Assembly: GCA_964019415.1 (NCBI GenBank)
Contig: OZ025889.1
Location: forward strand, 186,001-250,000
Length of the DNA stretch: 64,000 nucleotides
DNA from: Ianthella basta
Lineage: Eukaryota > Porifera > Demospongiae > Verongiida > Ianthellidae
Reading direction: 5' to 3'
Part shown: positions 23,557 to 34,794 of the stretch, one piece after another
How positions within the stretch are numbered: position 1 is the first letter of the stretch
Layout of the letters: each line of letters begins with the position of its first letter
Notes under the pieces: model-generated
Told to the model about the DNA's origin: nothing
The model's input: only the letters and a program-made list of their open reading frames with translations
Databases searched by the model: none
Translations under genes and position numbers: made by a program

Positions 23557-24625
23557 TCAGCAGTAGACACCTTTTAGACAGACGAGGTCCTGAGTAAAGG
23601 CATAGGCAAGGAAGATAAGGTAGACGACAACCAGACTGCAGCCTGAGATCCTGTTGAGCCTGCACCGGACGGCACTGAGCATGACGAGCATCAGGATGAG
23701 GACTATGAGCAGGAGCACTCCGAACTTGGCGTGGGGGAGGAGTGTGTACAAGCCTGCGTTGTAGAGTTCCTGGGGGTGGGGTGGGGGGTGGGGCGTGTAG
23801 TCAGTGAGGTTAGAGTGGTGTGTGTGTGTGTGGTGGTACCTCTTGCTCTGCTGAGAGGAGGGAGAAGGGCTGTCCTCTGTTGATGAGGATCCTGATGAGG
23901 ACAGGAAGACCGAGACCAAGGTTGATGTCAAACACATTGGAGCCAATGGCATTGGAGACGGCCATGTCCCCAAACCCATCTCGTGCCACCAGAATGGAAC
24001 TGAGGGCATCCTGTGTAGGAGGAGTTAGATGTAGTAAGCCCCACCCCCACCCCACCCATCCACAGGAATGTACATCAGCTTCTATCAAAGCTCTTTGTTC
24101 CACGTACGGGTATGCTTGTTCCCATGGCAACGACAACCAGTCCCATGACGAGCTCATCCACGCCCAGGATGCAGCCTATCTTGGCCACCACAGTGACGAG
24201 GACGAAGCTGAGCACAGCAATCCACAGCACGGACATGCTGAAGGAGGCCGCGACCACATACCACTTGCGATTGTTGGAGCAGTTCGGTATGGTCCAGGTG
24301 AAGAGGACGAGGTAAGGGAAGGACTGGATGAAGAGGTGCCACTTGATGACAAACTGGAGCATGCCACATCTCTGCCGGACCATGGCGGGGTCGGGGGGAG
24401 CGGCCACAATTGGAGGGAAGCAAGGAATAAGGTAGATCTTACTCTCCTCCTCCTCCTCCTCCTCTCCGTCTCCCTCCCCTTTCACTGTACTGGCCATAGT
24501 AGCCACAGAGGGGATGGGGTCCAGGGTATTCCCCTCATGGACGGTCTCAATGTGGATGTGCTGAATATGCGTGTGGTCGATTGTTGACCTGCGTCGATTG
24601 GACTGCAGCAGAAGCAGCAGGTGCA

Positions 24626-24697
<72 letters not shown>

Positions 24698-26522
24698 TAG
24701 CTATCCTAGTACTCATGCAGCTCACGATGGCTCCAGCAAGGGATCCCCTGTGTGAGTGGACAAATCGGTGCTTGTCATGATGGGTCCCATCACCACTCGA
24801 GAACTCCTGAAAAAAAATAAAATATCACTCAAGCACTCAGTGGGTGTGGTGTATGGCAGACAAAGTGTCTGTAGCCTGCTTGCATTGTTACTGCACTCCC
24901 CTGGCTTCACCAGCCTATGCTGCACAATGAGCTGTTGTCATCGCAAAGCCCTTAAATGGAGCCCCATCTGTCCACTGTGCTGCCCCACCCCTAAACACCT
25001 TATCGTGCTCTGAGGTGACAGGTGCCACCTGTCCCGCCCCCTCGGGTCCTGATTGCACCTCAGGCAGAACTTCCACACTCCTCGTATTGGTCTCTGTTGT
25101 GTCTTCAGCATCAGGAGTCACTTCAGGGTGGTGGCAACACCTGGGACATGACAAACACACAGGTGCATGCACTCCAAGTATGCCACACACTCAGACACCA
25201 CCACACAACATAGCAGGTTACCAGGCAGCAGACTGTGGTGATGAGACCAGGCGGTGCCGGCCCAAGCTACTGACCTGCAGGTGAGGACCTCGAGCAGGTC
25301 CATGATGTTGCTACTGATCTTCATCAGGAGGATGTAACAGATGTAGATGGCGAGCAATATGGCCACCTCATACCACTCCAGCTGGCCATCCCAGGAGAAG
25401 CCAATGAAGAGGATTATGGAGGAGCCATAGACAAATGCATCACGGCAGAGTGGCCTCCAGTCGAGGTAGAGTGTCTGAAGGGGGTGGGGCAGGGGGCGGA
25501 GTAGTGGGCCTGGGCAGGTGTTATTTCACTAACAAGTCGCTCCTCACCTTGCCAGCCAGGACAGCCGAGAGGGCCACAATGATGAGGATGTTGAACATTG
25601 CACTCCTGGGGGGATGCACAGACAACTTCTATGAATGGCTGTGAAGACAACACAATTAGTCTGTTACAATAGACAGTGCTCAAAGCAGCTCAGCGCACTA
25701 GGCCACTTGGTCTATATATGGAGTGGAGCCTTCTTACAATGATTAGAGGGTATACCCCTCCATTGTGTGTGTGAGGCCACTCACCCGACAATGGTGCCAA
25801 CACCCACATCACTGTCCACGCCTACCCCAGCCACAGAGGTGAACAGCTCAGGGGCAGAGGAACCAGCTGCCATGAAGGTTGCCCCGGCAACATCCTCAGA
25901 TAAGTCTAACTTCTCTGAAATAGCCTCCAGAGACGGGACAAAGAAGTCGTCACATATCAGAGCCAGCCCTGCAGGGCCGGGATTGGCCATGGACAGAGTT
26001 GGGGGAGGAGGGGAGGGTGGGTGTGAGGAGAGGGTCTTGTTCAATATGTGCAACTACCTGGGGAAGTGTCTGATCAAAGGCACTTAGACTTGTACTGTGC
26101 ACATACACACACACATACTTGCAGATGGCACACATTGCAAGGAATAGGAGCAATGGTGAGGGCGACACTGCACCATGCAACACACGCTGAGCGCTATGAC
26201 ATGGAGCTGGCATGCTGGACAATGGATTTTACACAATTAGCTAATGAATAATACACTGCACAGTTATTGCGTGCGTCTGCGCCTCACCTACGAACAAGAG
26301 CAAAGTTAAATAAATGTACAGCACTAGCCAAATGTAGGGGTAGTTGTCTGCTTCATAGTCGCAGGTCTCCCAAGGGACGCCGGAGTGCCCGGCATGGTGC
26401 GTCACATTGCCCGACTCGCTCGCGTTCGCCGCGAGGCTAGTCACTGCAGCCGGGCGGGCTACGGGCGCAGCGGCAAGAGAACCCAAGAGGAGGAGGACGC
26501 AGAGAGAGCTTCTTCCCATCAT
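23557..26522 (-). CDS. SLC24: K-dependent Na/Ca exchanger (SLC24/NCKX family)
   Basis: NCKX proteins extrude Ca and K in exchange for Na across the plasma membrane or endomembranes. Nine exons, in order: 26288-26522, 25785-25968, 25548-25605, 25275-25474, 24999-25140, 24726-24806, 24108-24602, 23840-24010, 23557-23769. They join in frame to 592 aa. Exon 1 encodes a signal peptide ([18 protein letters not shown]) and an N-glycosylation site NVT. The alpha-1 repeat is [16 protein letters not shown] through [20 protein letters not shown]. The alpha-2 repeat is [18 protein letters not shown] through [18 protein letters not shown], including the Asp needed for K transport in NCKX2. The central cytosolic loop (exons 5-7) is acidic and poorly conserved; the exon 5 donor (24999) is weak and less certain. 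The start is either of two adjacent Met codons (26522 or 26519). A (CA)n tract borders exon 7. Confidence 0.93.
24626..24694. repeat. (CA)n microsatellite in the SLC24 gene
   Basis: About 34 uninterrupted CA units, ending roughly 24 bp upstream of the exon 7 acceptor on the gene strand. Confidence 0.95.
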
Positions 26523-27070
26523 GCGAAGAGTATGGCTCGCTGGTCCCTGCACGTTTACCTTGCGACTCCATGGCAATGCGATGGAGAGAGAAGCGATTGG
26601 CGTAGCGGCAGAAATTGAACTTGGCGCCAATTTGTCGCTACCAGGCGTCTAAATCAAATCTTTCCATATAAGGCTCCACAAGTACAAAATATTTAATTAT
26701 GTGCTGTGCACGGCTGACTTTGTGAGAAGACGGAGCGTCTGCACCTTCAAATGCATGCATTGCACATTGAGCAGATAGCTTCTGCGTAGCTAATGCCACT
26801 AGCACTGGTACACAACTCTTTCAATGATTATATTAATGAGATTTATCAATAGACATTATTGATAATTACAGTAATAAAGTACACACTCTTGTGTATGTGA
26901 TATGAGGTCTATAGCTCAAGTTGGTGCAGTGTCACTTCCTGGGAGTCCCTTCTGTTGGCGGCGGGCAGGTGATCCCCAGAGGGATGCACTTGGTAGAGAA
27001 ACAAGACATCATTCAAATGATTACAGATGGTGCCAAAGGCACACCTCATGCACACATGCACTGGGCACAT
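26523..27070. other. Intergenic: SLC24 promoter side and 3' end of collagen gene 1
   Basis: The GC-rich part near 26400-26640 is the likely SLC24 leader/promoter. The stretch 26890-27070 is homologous to sequence downstream of collagen genes 2 and 3 (the shared ctatagctcaagttggtgca block and ttctgttgg acceptor-like block), so it may hold a last exon of collagen gene 1. Confidence 0.5.
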
Positions 27071-28520
27071 TCATACCTTCCAGTTTTGACCGTCACAAAA
27101 GAGCAGCATTCTGTCCGCTTGGTTGTATCGGAGCAGCCCAACATTCGCCCCATTGCAAACATTACCAGGTTGCAGGATGCCCACCACAAATTCGCCTGGT
27201 GGTCCAGGGAAGCCTTTGCGTCCAGCTAAACCAGGGGGGCCAGGGGACCCAGATGGACCAGGATCACCCTGGGAGGGTGATAATTGACAATTAGGTATTG
27301 CTTTAAGATCTTGCGGAGTCACACACACATCAACTGCACAAAATGAAGCTCTTCTGCAAAGAGTAAGGCACGTACTCACTGAAGTATGCTAAGTGTATGC
27401 TTCTGCATGTACTCAGTTACCTGTGTCCCATTTCTTCCTGGAGGACCTACAGGTCCCTGAGGTCCAGGATCTCCAGGACCTCCAGGTAATCCTTCACCCT
27501 GTAGAAGAAGACGGGAACAGACATGGAAGTGTGCATGAGAAGTCAACAACCACAGCTACAGAGTGCCCGGGATACTCACTGGATCTCCTTTCTGTCCAAC
27601 ATTGCCAACACCACCAGGTGGCCCAGGTGGACCAGGCTCCCCAGGGTCCCCTTGCCTTCCTGATGCTCCTGTGGTTCCATCATTACCAGGGGCACCAGGC
27701 TGCCCAGGTGGTCCAGGTGTTCCTGCCTGTCCCTGGGTGCCTGGGTCTCCAGGGTCACCCTGTGTTAGAGATGGTGGCAGCTAACAGTGACTGCATACAT
27801 CACACACACATGCTCCCTCCTCCCATAAGCCTACACTCTCACCTTGGGACCTTGCCCACCAGATCTGGAGTTCATGGTTGCCCAACGATAGCATAGCTGC
27901 AGCAGCAGGGTGAGGGAACTTAGTTGACTTCACTGCATATACCACACATTCCTATAGCTTGCACCCCTTCCCCCCCAGGTCCCTACCCCTACAGACAGAG
28001 TCAACTCCCAGCAAGGAACCTGCTGCCAAGAAGTGTGCTTCACTCACGTTGGGGTCACAGTAGCCTTTGTCGCCTTTCTGCCCTGGCAGGCCAGCTGGGC
28101 CAGCCAGTCCTCTGGCACCAGGCTCGCCACGACAAGTACAGGAGTGGTCAGGGTGGGTAGCAGGAGGGGCAGCTGCAGGTGGACATGACAAATAATTCAC
28201 AAAATTCAACAAGCTGCTCTGCAGTGTGGTGTAGTGTAGTGTGATGAGGTGAGGTGTGTAGTGTAGTGTGGTGCAGTGCAGTGTGGTGTAGTATGGTGTA
28301 GTGTAGTGTAGTGTAGTTTGGTGTGGTGTGGTGTGGTGTGGTGAGGTGAGGTGGCCTTACGAGTATTGTAGGTGTGGTAATAGCCGGTGCCACTCACTGC
28401 CCCTAAGCAGACACACAGCACAAGTAATCGTGTCCTGCACACACACAATTAAGAGAGAAGAAGAGCACCAATATCGATCCATCCAAAGGAAGGGGAGAGG
28501 AAAGGGCCCACTCACCACAT
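27071..28520 (-). CDS. Short secreted collagen-like protein, paralogue 1
   Basis: Seven exons, in order: 28516-28520, 28361-28434, 28048-28172, 27843-27896, 27580-27759, 27421-27498, 27071-27268, giving about 237 aa. The start codon's exon holds only ATG TG, and the next supplies the signal peptide core ([13 protein letters not shown]). A Cys pair (SCTC) precedes the first Gly-X-Y block, and CDPN then LCYRW interrupt it. Exon 5 is 20 perfect Gly-X-Y triplets. Exon 6 has one GE imperfection, and exon 7 ends the helix at GFPGPPGEF. The C-terminal module has NVCNG, LLRYN and [10 protein letters not shown], then a stop. Alternatively AAG|gtatg could splice to an exon near 26920, extending the end. 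The module recalls the RYN...FC(D/N)G.W motif of many extracellular invertebrate proteins. I cannot name the family beyond short collagen. Exon lengths match paralogues 2 and 3 closely. Confidence 0.82.
28219..28350. repeat. gtgtagtgtggt repeat in intron 2 of collagen gene 1
   Basis: A (gtgta/gtgtg)n tract starting about 10 bp after the intron 2 donor (28360, gene strand). The other two paralogues have the same repeat at the same place with different lengths. Confidence 0.93.
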
Positions 28521-30692
28521 ACTGCCACTCAGATAATGCACTTTAGCAGAGCTGAAGACCGCTCAGAGAGGCACGTCTGTTTTATTTGCAATAACACAAG
28601 AGGCCATGCATATGGCATTATTTACATTGACATGGGCCAGTGGTGGGGACACAATTGAAGCAGGTGGCAGCTCATTCCGCCACACAACCCTTGCTATGTC
28701 CCAAGACCCCTTCCAAGTGCACATACTCAGCCCTTGTAAGCCGCTGTGCTTACCTCAATCTCTGCAGCATTCTAAGCAGTGCTTCTGTTTGCCCACATCA
28801 CACCCTCTTATCTCAAGTGGTCCGTTGCAGGTATGCATACCACATCTCCCCGCCCCTCCTTGGGTCCAAATTATAAAGTTAAAATTATGTAAATATTTTT
28901 AGACTCAAGACTGGGGCTGGGTGGTGTTTGCCATTGTCACCCATTCCAGGTCACTCAAATCATTTAATTTTTTACAGGATTAAGCAACCTTCGCACTGCA
29001 CTGCTGAGGGCAGTGAGAGAGTTGGGACACACGTGGCTACAGTTGTATTTAATGACACAGCATCTCAGTGCATGGAGTGCTGAGCTAACATAGCTATGGT
29101 TCAGCCATTTAGATCTTTCTGCCCACCTTATGTCTTCACACATGTAATTATAATGGAACATGCAGCTAGGGGCACTTTGAAGGTGATGTCAATGTTACTC
29201 CAAGCACTGCATGGGTCAACATGCATATTGGTATAGCTATGGTATAGCTGTTCGTGCCCCAAGGCATGCATGCGGAGACAGTGCTCTTTAATTGTGCCAA
29301 AGCACACTGGTGAAGATAAAGGGCACTTATATCATATCTAATCAGAAGAAGGAGTTCTGTAGGAGGTTCCTTGAGGTGAATATATGCAGCTGTGCATGAT
29401 GAAATGGGAAGAAGTTGAGTGAAGTAGCCAAATCAGCAGACAGTGGCCTAACTCTCTCTTGCCTTGCAAAATTGGCTGTATCTCTCAAAGAGGTTGTCCA
29501 GTATCACTACATGATCGGCGTCTTTGTGGTACTCCAAATGATGCTGTCCCTTGGTAAATACCAGCATAATGCTCAAATTAGATTCTTTGTTCATATCACA
29601 TCAGTAGTGTAAGTAGCTCCAATTGCAGTACTCTCTCGCCAGGGGCTCGGTGGCACAGTGGCGCCGCACCCAGTGCGCCAACTGTAGCGAGCCAAGGTTC
29701 GATTCCCGAGAGAGGCAAGAAAAAGAACTTTCTTTGCCATATTCTCAAGGTCATGCCACAATACCCGTATGGGGAGCCTGGTGTCTCGGTGGCTTGGTCT
29801 CACCTAGGGGTGAGAACTGGAAACTCCGCGAATGAGGGGGACCGTCTGGGGAGCTGCTGGGCATAGGGGCCGCATCTGTTATAGAATGGTGTTGCTGCTG
29901 AAAACCTGACTTTTTGTCATGTTTCTGAAGTTCTTCTTTCTTTATACTTTTTCCCCCCTTTTTTTTTTTTTACTTTCTTCTTTCTCCTCTCCCCGTTTTT
30001 CAAATAACCAGTTAGCTCAAGATTGAGAAAATTAATTATAAGTGTTTCTATATATATAAAAGTGTCATTTCTATAAAGTGATCAGCTTCAGATTAATGTC
30101 TGTAGTGTTGGTAGTGTTGCTTAGTGTTAGCCTCAGTATTACTGTTTATATTACTTACTATACATTACTGCTGGGCATTTTCTTTGCTTTATCTTCCATG
30201 GAATGGAATTGGGTCAACGTAGCTAAGCAGTGAGACAAATGTTAGCATAGCTATGTTCACCCAATCCCGTGCTCACACTCCTCCCTTTTACTGTCTTCCC
30301 CTCCTTTCCCCTCTGTCCACCCCCCCACACGACACCCATCACTGAAGAGGACGCCATTAGCACCCTAAAAATGGTACAAGCATGCTAAAACAGTGGTGCC
30401 CCTCCAACCCTGCACTTCACTGGGTTGATGCCACCACGGTAGCTAACTCTTTCAGTGGTTACCATAATACAGAGTGAGATGGATTAATAACATTAATACA
30501 ATCACAGTAATAAAGTACACACTTATATGTGAGGTAAGAGATATGACTCCATAGCTCAAGTTGGTGCAGTGTGTTACTTTGCAGGAGTCCCTTCTGTTGG
30601 TGTCTCACAACTGTTCCTCAGAGTTATGCACTTTGAAGGGAAACAGGACAGCATTCAAAATTAATGATTACAGATGGTGCCAAAGGCACACC
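28521..30692. other. Intergenic spacer between collagen genes 1 and 2
   Basis: Apart from a tRNA-derived SINE at about 29635-29965, I see no gene here. The first 60 bases are the leader of gene 1 and are similar to the leaders of genes 2 and 3. The region 30470-30690 is the downstream homology block of gene 2. Confidence 0.6.
29635..29965 (+). mobile_element. tRNA-derived SINE
   Basis: The head begins ggggctcggtggcacagtgg. An A box tggcacagtgg lies at 29651-29661 and a perfect B box ggttcgattcc at 29696-29706, 45 bp apart, as in a tRNA-like RNA polymerase III promoter. The head does not fold as an ordinary tRNA, and unrelated body sequence follows, with a T/C-rich tail near 29940-29965. No target duplication was clear. 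Confidence 0.7.
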
Positions 30693-33600
30693 TCATGCAC
30701 GCAATGGACACATGCATACCTTGAAGTTTTGACCATCACAGAACAGCAGTGTGCTTGCCTCTCGGTTGTACCGAAGTAGCCCAATGTTCTCCCCATTGCA
30801 CATGTCTTCTGATTGCAGGATACCCACCACAGCATTGCCTGGTGGTCCGGGGAGGCCTTTGCGCCCAGATTCACCAGGGGGGCCAGGGGGCCCAGATGGA
30901 CCGGGATCACCCTGGGAGGGTGATAATTGACTATTAAAATGCTATAATTCCACAACTAAACTTATAAAGTGTCCCTGCACTCAGTTACCTGTGTCCCATT
31001 TCCTCCTGGAGGACCTACAGGTCCCTGAGGTCCAGGATCTCCAGGACCTCCAGGTAATCCTTCACCCTGTAGAAGACGGGAACAGACATGGAAGTGTGCT
31101 TGAGAAGTCAACAGCCACAGCTACAGAGTGCCCGGGATACTCACTGGATCTCCCTTCTGTCCAACATTACCAACACCACCAGGTGGTCCAGGCTCCCCAG
31201 GCTCCCCAGGGTTCCCTTGCCCTCCTGATGCTCCTGTGGTTCCATCATTACCAGGGGCACCAGGCTGCCCAGGTGGTCCAGGTGTTCCTGCCTGGCCCTG
31301 GGTGCCTGGGTCTCCAGGGTCACCCTGTGTTAGAGATGGTGGCAGCTAACAGTGACTGCATACATCACACACACACGCACCCTCCTTCCTCCCATAAGCC
31401 TACACTCTCACCTTGGGACCTTGCCCACCAGAGCCAATGGTTGCCCTCAATGCCCAGTGGTAGCACAGCTGCAGGCAGGTAGGACAAAGTTGACAAAGTA
31501 CAATACTACCACACATCCCTGGATCCCCTCGGTCCTCTCCACCCACAAACAGACTCAGCCCCTGCTTAGTCTGGCATGCTATCCCCAACTTCCTACCCCC
31601 AATTGCGCATTAGCAAGAAAACGTTCTCGCCACACACAATCAGGGGTGGGGAGTTTGGGATAGCAGCCCATATTATTCCCTGCCAGGAACCTGTTCCCAG
31701 CTAGCTAGTCACTGCCTGCAGCCTAGCACCCACGTGCACCAGTGCCTCACATTGGGGTCACAGAAACCTTTTGCACCTTTCTGTCCTGCTGGGCCGGCCG
31801 GCCCTCTGGCACCAGGCTCCCCAGTACAGACACAGGGGCGGCTAGGTTGGGTAGGTACCGCAGGAGGTGCTCCTGCAGTGGAGAGCAGACACTCACTCTG
31901 AGGGTTAGCCCAATGTCCTGTCCTGTGCAGTGTAGCGAGGGAGTGCAGTCTGGTGGAGTGGGGGTGTAGCGCAGTGTTGTCGCCCTGCACTCACTGTAGA
32001 AGTTGCCACGGTCTGGTTTCAACCGGACCAACACAAAACTAGCTGCTCGGAAATTTTTTCCATTGATAGCTAGATCAAACCAAAGAACAGTGCCGCTTAC
32101 TCAGTCTCTTACACTGCCATAGTTAAAACACTCTTCGTGGTACAAAATGTTGTCTTCGAGCAACTTCCCCTTACGTGCAATGAAAGATACTCGAGCGGGT
32201 GCACTTCAATGAGACAGCAGCCGTTGCCTTGTGATATCATATGTCGTCATTTTGCGAGAACTATATATTTGTGATGTCACGAGGAAGCCTTTGATCTTAT
32301 TGCATTTAACACCTATGCAATAGCCACTTCCTGCTCATTGCTAACGAGCTGTCTAGAAGAATGAAGCCAGAAGCAGCACATTAGGCGCTAGCTACCACTT
32401 TCTTTGATGATCCGTTTTTTGTAGCTTGCTGTCACAGCTAGGCAATGTCTTGATGACATCTTTAACAGTTCATGTATGTACTTAACTACCAGATGGGATT
32501 GAATTTACTATCCCTCTTAGGTAAGTGAAGTGCTATGGGCCTGGCATTCATCCTTTGATGGGTGCAGATCTAATGTAACCAGCACTCCAGCACTTGAACT
32601 TGGAGATTGCTGTAAGCACAGATGCTCTAAATCACTAGCTCCCCATCTGTAGCTACATTTGTAGACAGTGCCTTGCACTACCACGGCATCAGCTTTTGTC
32701 TTATACTCCATTTGTGAGCAGAAATAGCTAGCTAGTTTCTTTTATTAGCCATCAGAGCACTGCTCCCAAACTAAATTTTCATCCGTACCTTCTCAGAATG
32801 CCATAACCTCAGCATGTCCTGGGTGGCATGCACCATGCAGCCCCTATTGCCAGGAGGTGCACTTCTTAACACATACTCTTGCATCCAACCTAACTACTTC
32901 AATTCTGTGATGTAGTTTAGTGTAGTGCAGTGAGTGTGGTGCAGTGTGGTGTAGTGCAGTGAGTGTGGTGTAGTGTAGTGTAGTGTGGTGCAGTGTGGTG
33001 TGGTGCAGTGAGTGTGGTGTAGTGCAGTGAGTGTGGTGTAGTGTGGTGTAGTGTGGTGTAGTGTGGTGCAGTGTGGTGTAGTGCAGTGTGGTGTGGGCAG
33101 TGAGTGTGGTGTAGTGTGGTGTAGTGCAGTGTGGTGTAGTGTAGTGTGGTGTAGTGCAGTGTGGTGTAGTGTGGTGTGGTGTAGTGTGGTGTAGTGTAGT
33201 GTAGTGTAGTGTGGTGTAGTGTGGTGTGGTGTGGTGTGGTGTGGTGTAGTGCAGTGAGTGTGGTGTAGTGTGGTGTGGTGCAGTGTGGTGTAGTGTGGTG
33301 TAGTGTAGTGTGGTGTAGTGTGGTGCAGTGTGGTGTAGTGCAGTGAGTGTGGTGTAGTGTGGTGTGGTGTGGTGTGGTGCAGTGTGGTGTAGTGTGGTGT
33401 AGTGTAGTGTGGTGTAGTGTGGTGCAGTGTGGTGTAGTGCAGTGAGTGTGGTGTAGTGTGGTGTGGTGTGGTGTGGTGTGGTGTGGTGTAGTGTAGTGTA
33501 GTGTAGTGTAGTGTGGTGTAGTGTAGTGTAGTGTAGTGTGGTGCAGTGTAGTGTAGTGTGGTGTGGTGCAGTGTGGTGTGGTGTATAGTGAAGTGAGATG

Positions 33601-33756
33601 GCCTTACTTGTGCGCCAATGGTAAAAGGTACCACTCACTGCTCCTAAGCAGACACACAGCACCAATACACGTGTCCTGCACACACACACAAGGAAGAAAG
33701 TGATTGGAGCACTCGTCCATTCAGTAGAAGGGGAGAGGGAGACTGACTCACCACAT
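30693..33756 (-). CDS. Short secreted collagen-like protein, paralogue 2
   Basis: Seven exons, in order: 33752-33756, 33608-33675, 31751-31872, 31412-31468, 31145-31324, 30989-31066, 30693-30911. They give about 242 aa with the same plan as paralogue 1: two-residue first exon, signal peptide core ([13 protein letters not shown]), [28 protein letters not shown], 20 Gly-X-Y triplets, and a C-terminal module with [13 protein letters not shown] and FCDGQNFK. The frame continues past the donor-like gtatg to VCMCPLRA and a stop at 30693, a Cys-containing tail absent from paralogue 1. Intron 2 is about 1.7 kb, much longer than in the others, and includes a 680-bp gtgtagtgtgg array. Exons 4-7 have the same lengths as paralogue 3, indicating recent tandem duplication. 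Confidence 0.8.
32913..33596. repeat. gtgtagtgtgg array in intron 2 of collagen gene 2
   Basis: About 680 bp of mixed gtgta, gtgtg, gtgca and gtgag pentamers. On the gene strand it begins about 12 bp inside the intron, as in paralogues 1 and 3. The short poly-Thr/His reading frames across it are artefacts. Confidence 0.95.
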
Positions 33757-34794
33757 GCTGCAACTCTGCTGGCTCATTTTGGCAGAAGACAACCAGGAGG
33801 GCTACTCGCAAGAGAGCTTTAATAACAGAGGAGGCCATTCATATGAGTATTTACACAGACATGGGTAGACACAGTACAATGGACGACACGGTCGCTGGTT
33901 GTGTTGGCTGCACACACCCTGTGCTCTGCCCTAAAGAACCCCTACAAGTGCTGCATTCATCAGCCACATAAATTGTTTAAAATGCCCTCCTCCTCTGCCC
34001 CTACTATGCCTTAAGTGCACACCACACCTTCTCACCCAATTAAGGGGGCTGCTACAGGTGTGTACACTCCTTCTGGTACAGAGCCATGCATGCAGCCTAC
34101 AGAATGGGATTGTCTTGCTTGCACAGAAGACTTGGCATAAGGTGAGGTGGGAGGTTGCTGCTGTCGGGTAATATGCTGTGCACAAGGAGGAGTAGGGCAG
34201 ACCTGCTCATCCACTGCACACCCCACACCACTGTAGGATTATACATGCTGACTGGGACCATTACACCCCATATGTTTGGTTCCCACCTCACCTAGCTCCA
34301 ACCATCAACACAAACAACACCCATGTGCATGCATTAGTGTGTATTAGTCATTCGAGTCCCAACCCCTGCTAGCTCTCCCCCTCCCTCCCAACACACACAA
34401 CATCTGACATACTGTGTGGGGGGGCATCTGCAACAAACTGTCCTGCACTGGGCTGAGGACACAATGGCACCAGTTACAGTGACTACCATATATGGTAAAT
34501 TAGCATCATTATATTATATTGATACTGTACTGATTGATTGATTGATTGATTGATATTATATTGATACAGTTGCAGTATATTATATTATATATATATATAT
34601 ATAATAAAGTACATGCATTCTAGTGTGTATGTGAGGTAAGAGAGGTGACCCCATAGCTCAAGTTGGTGCAGTGTGCTACTTTGCAGGAGTCCCTTCTGTT
34701 GGTGTCTCACAACTGTTCCTCAGAGTTATGCACTTTGAAGGGAAACAGGACAGCATTCAAAATTAATGATTACAGATGGTGCCAAAGGCACACC
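33757..34794. other. Intergenic spacer between collagen genes 2 and 3
   Basis: It has a leader homologous to that of the other paralogues near 33757-33840, a run of five attg units and an AT microsatellite (34533-34605). No coding sequence or RNA gene was seen. Confidence 0.6.

Noticed and set aside
29641..29716. A functional tRNA gene.
   Set aside because: Polymerase III boxes are present but no acceptor stem or anticodon arm fold was found; a SINE head explains it better.
31984..32034. An exon encoding [14 protein letters not shown] as the 5' exon of collagen gene 2.
   Set aside because: It has an in-phase donor but no signal peptide or start. The true homologous signal-peptide exons were found at 33608-33675 and 33752-33756.
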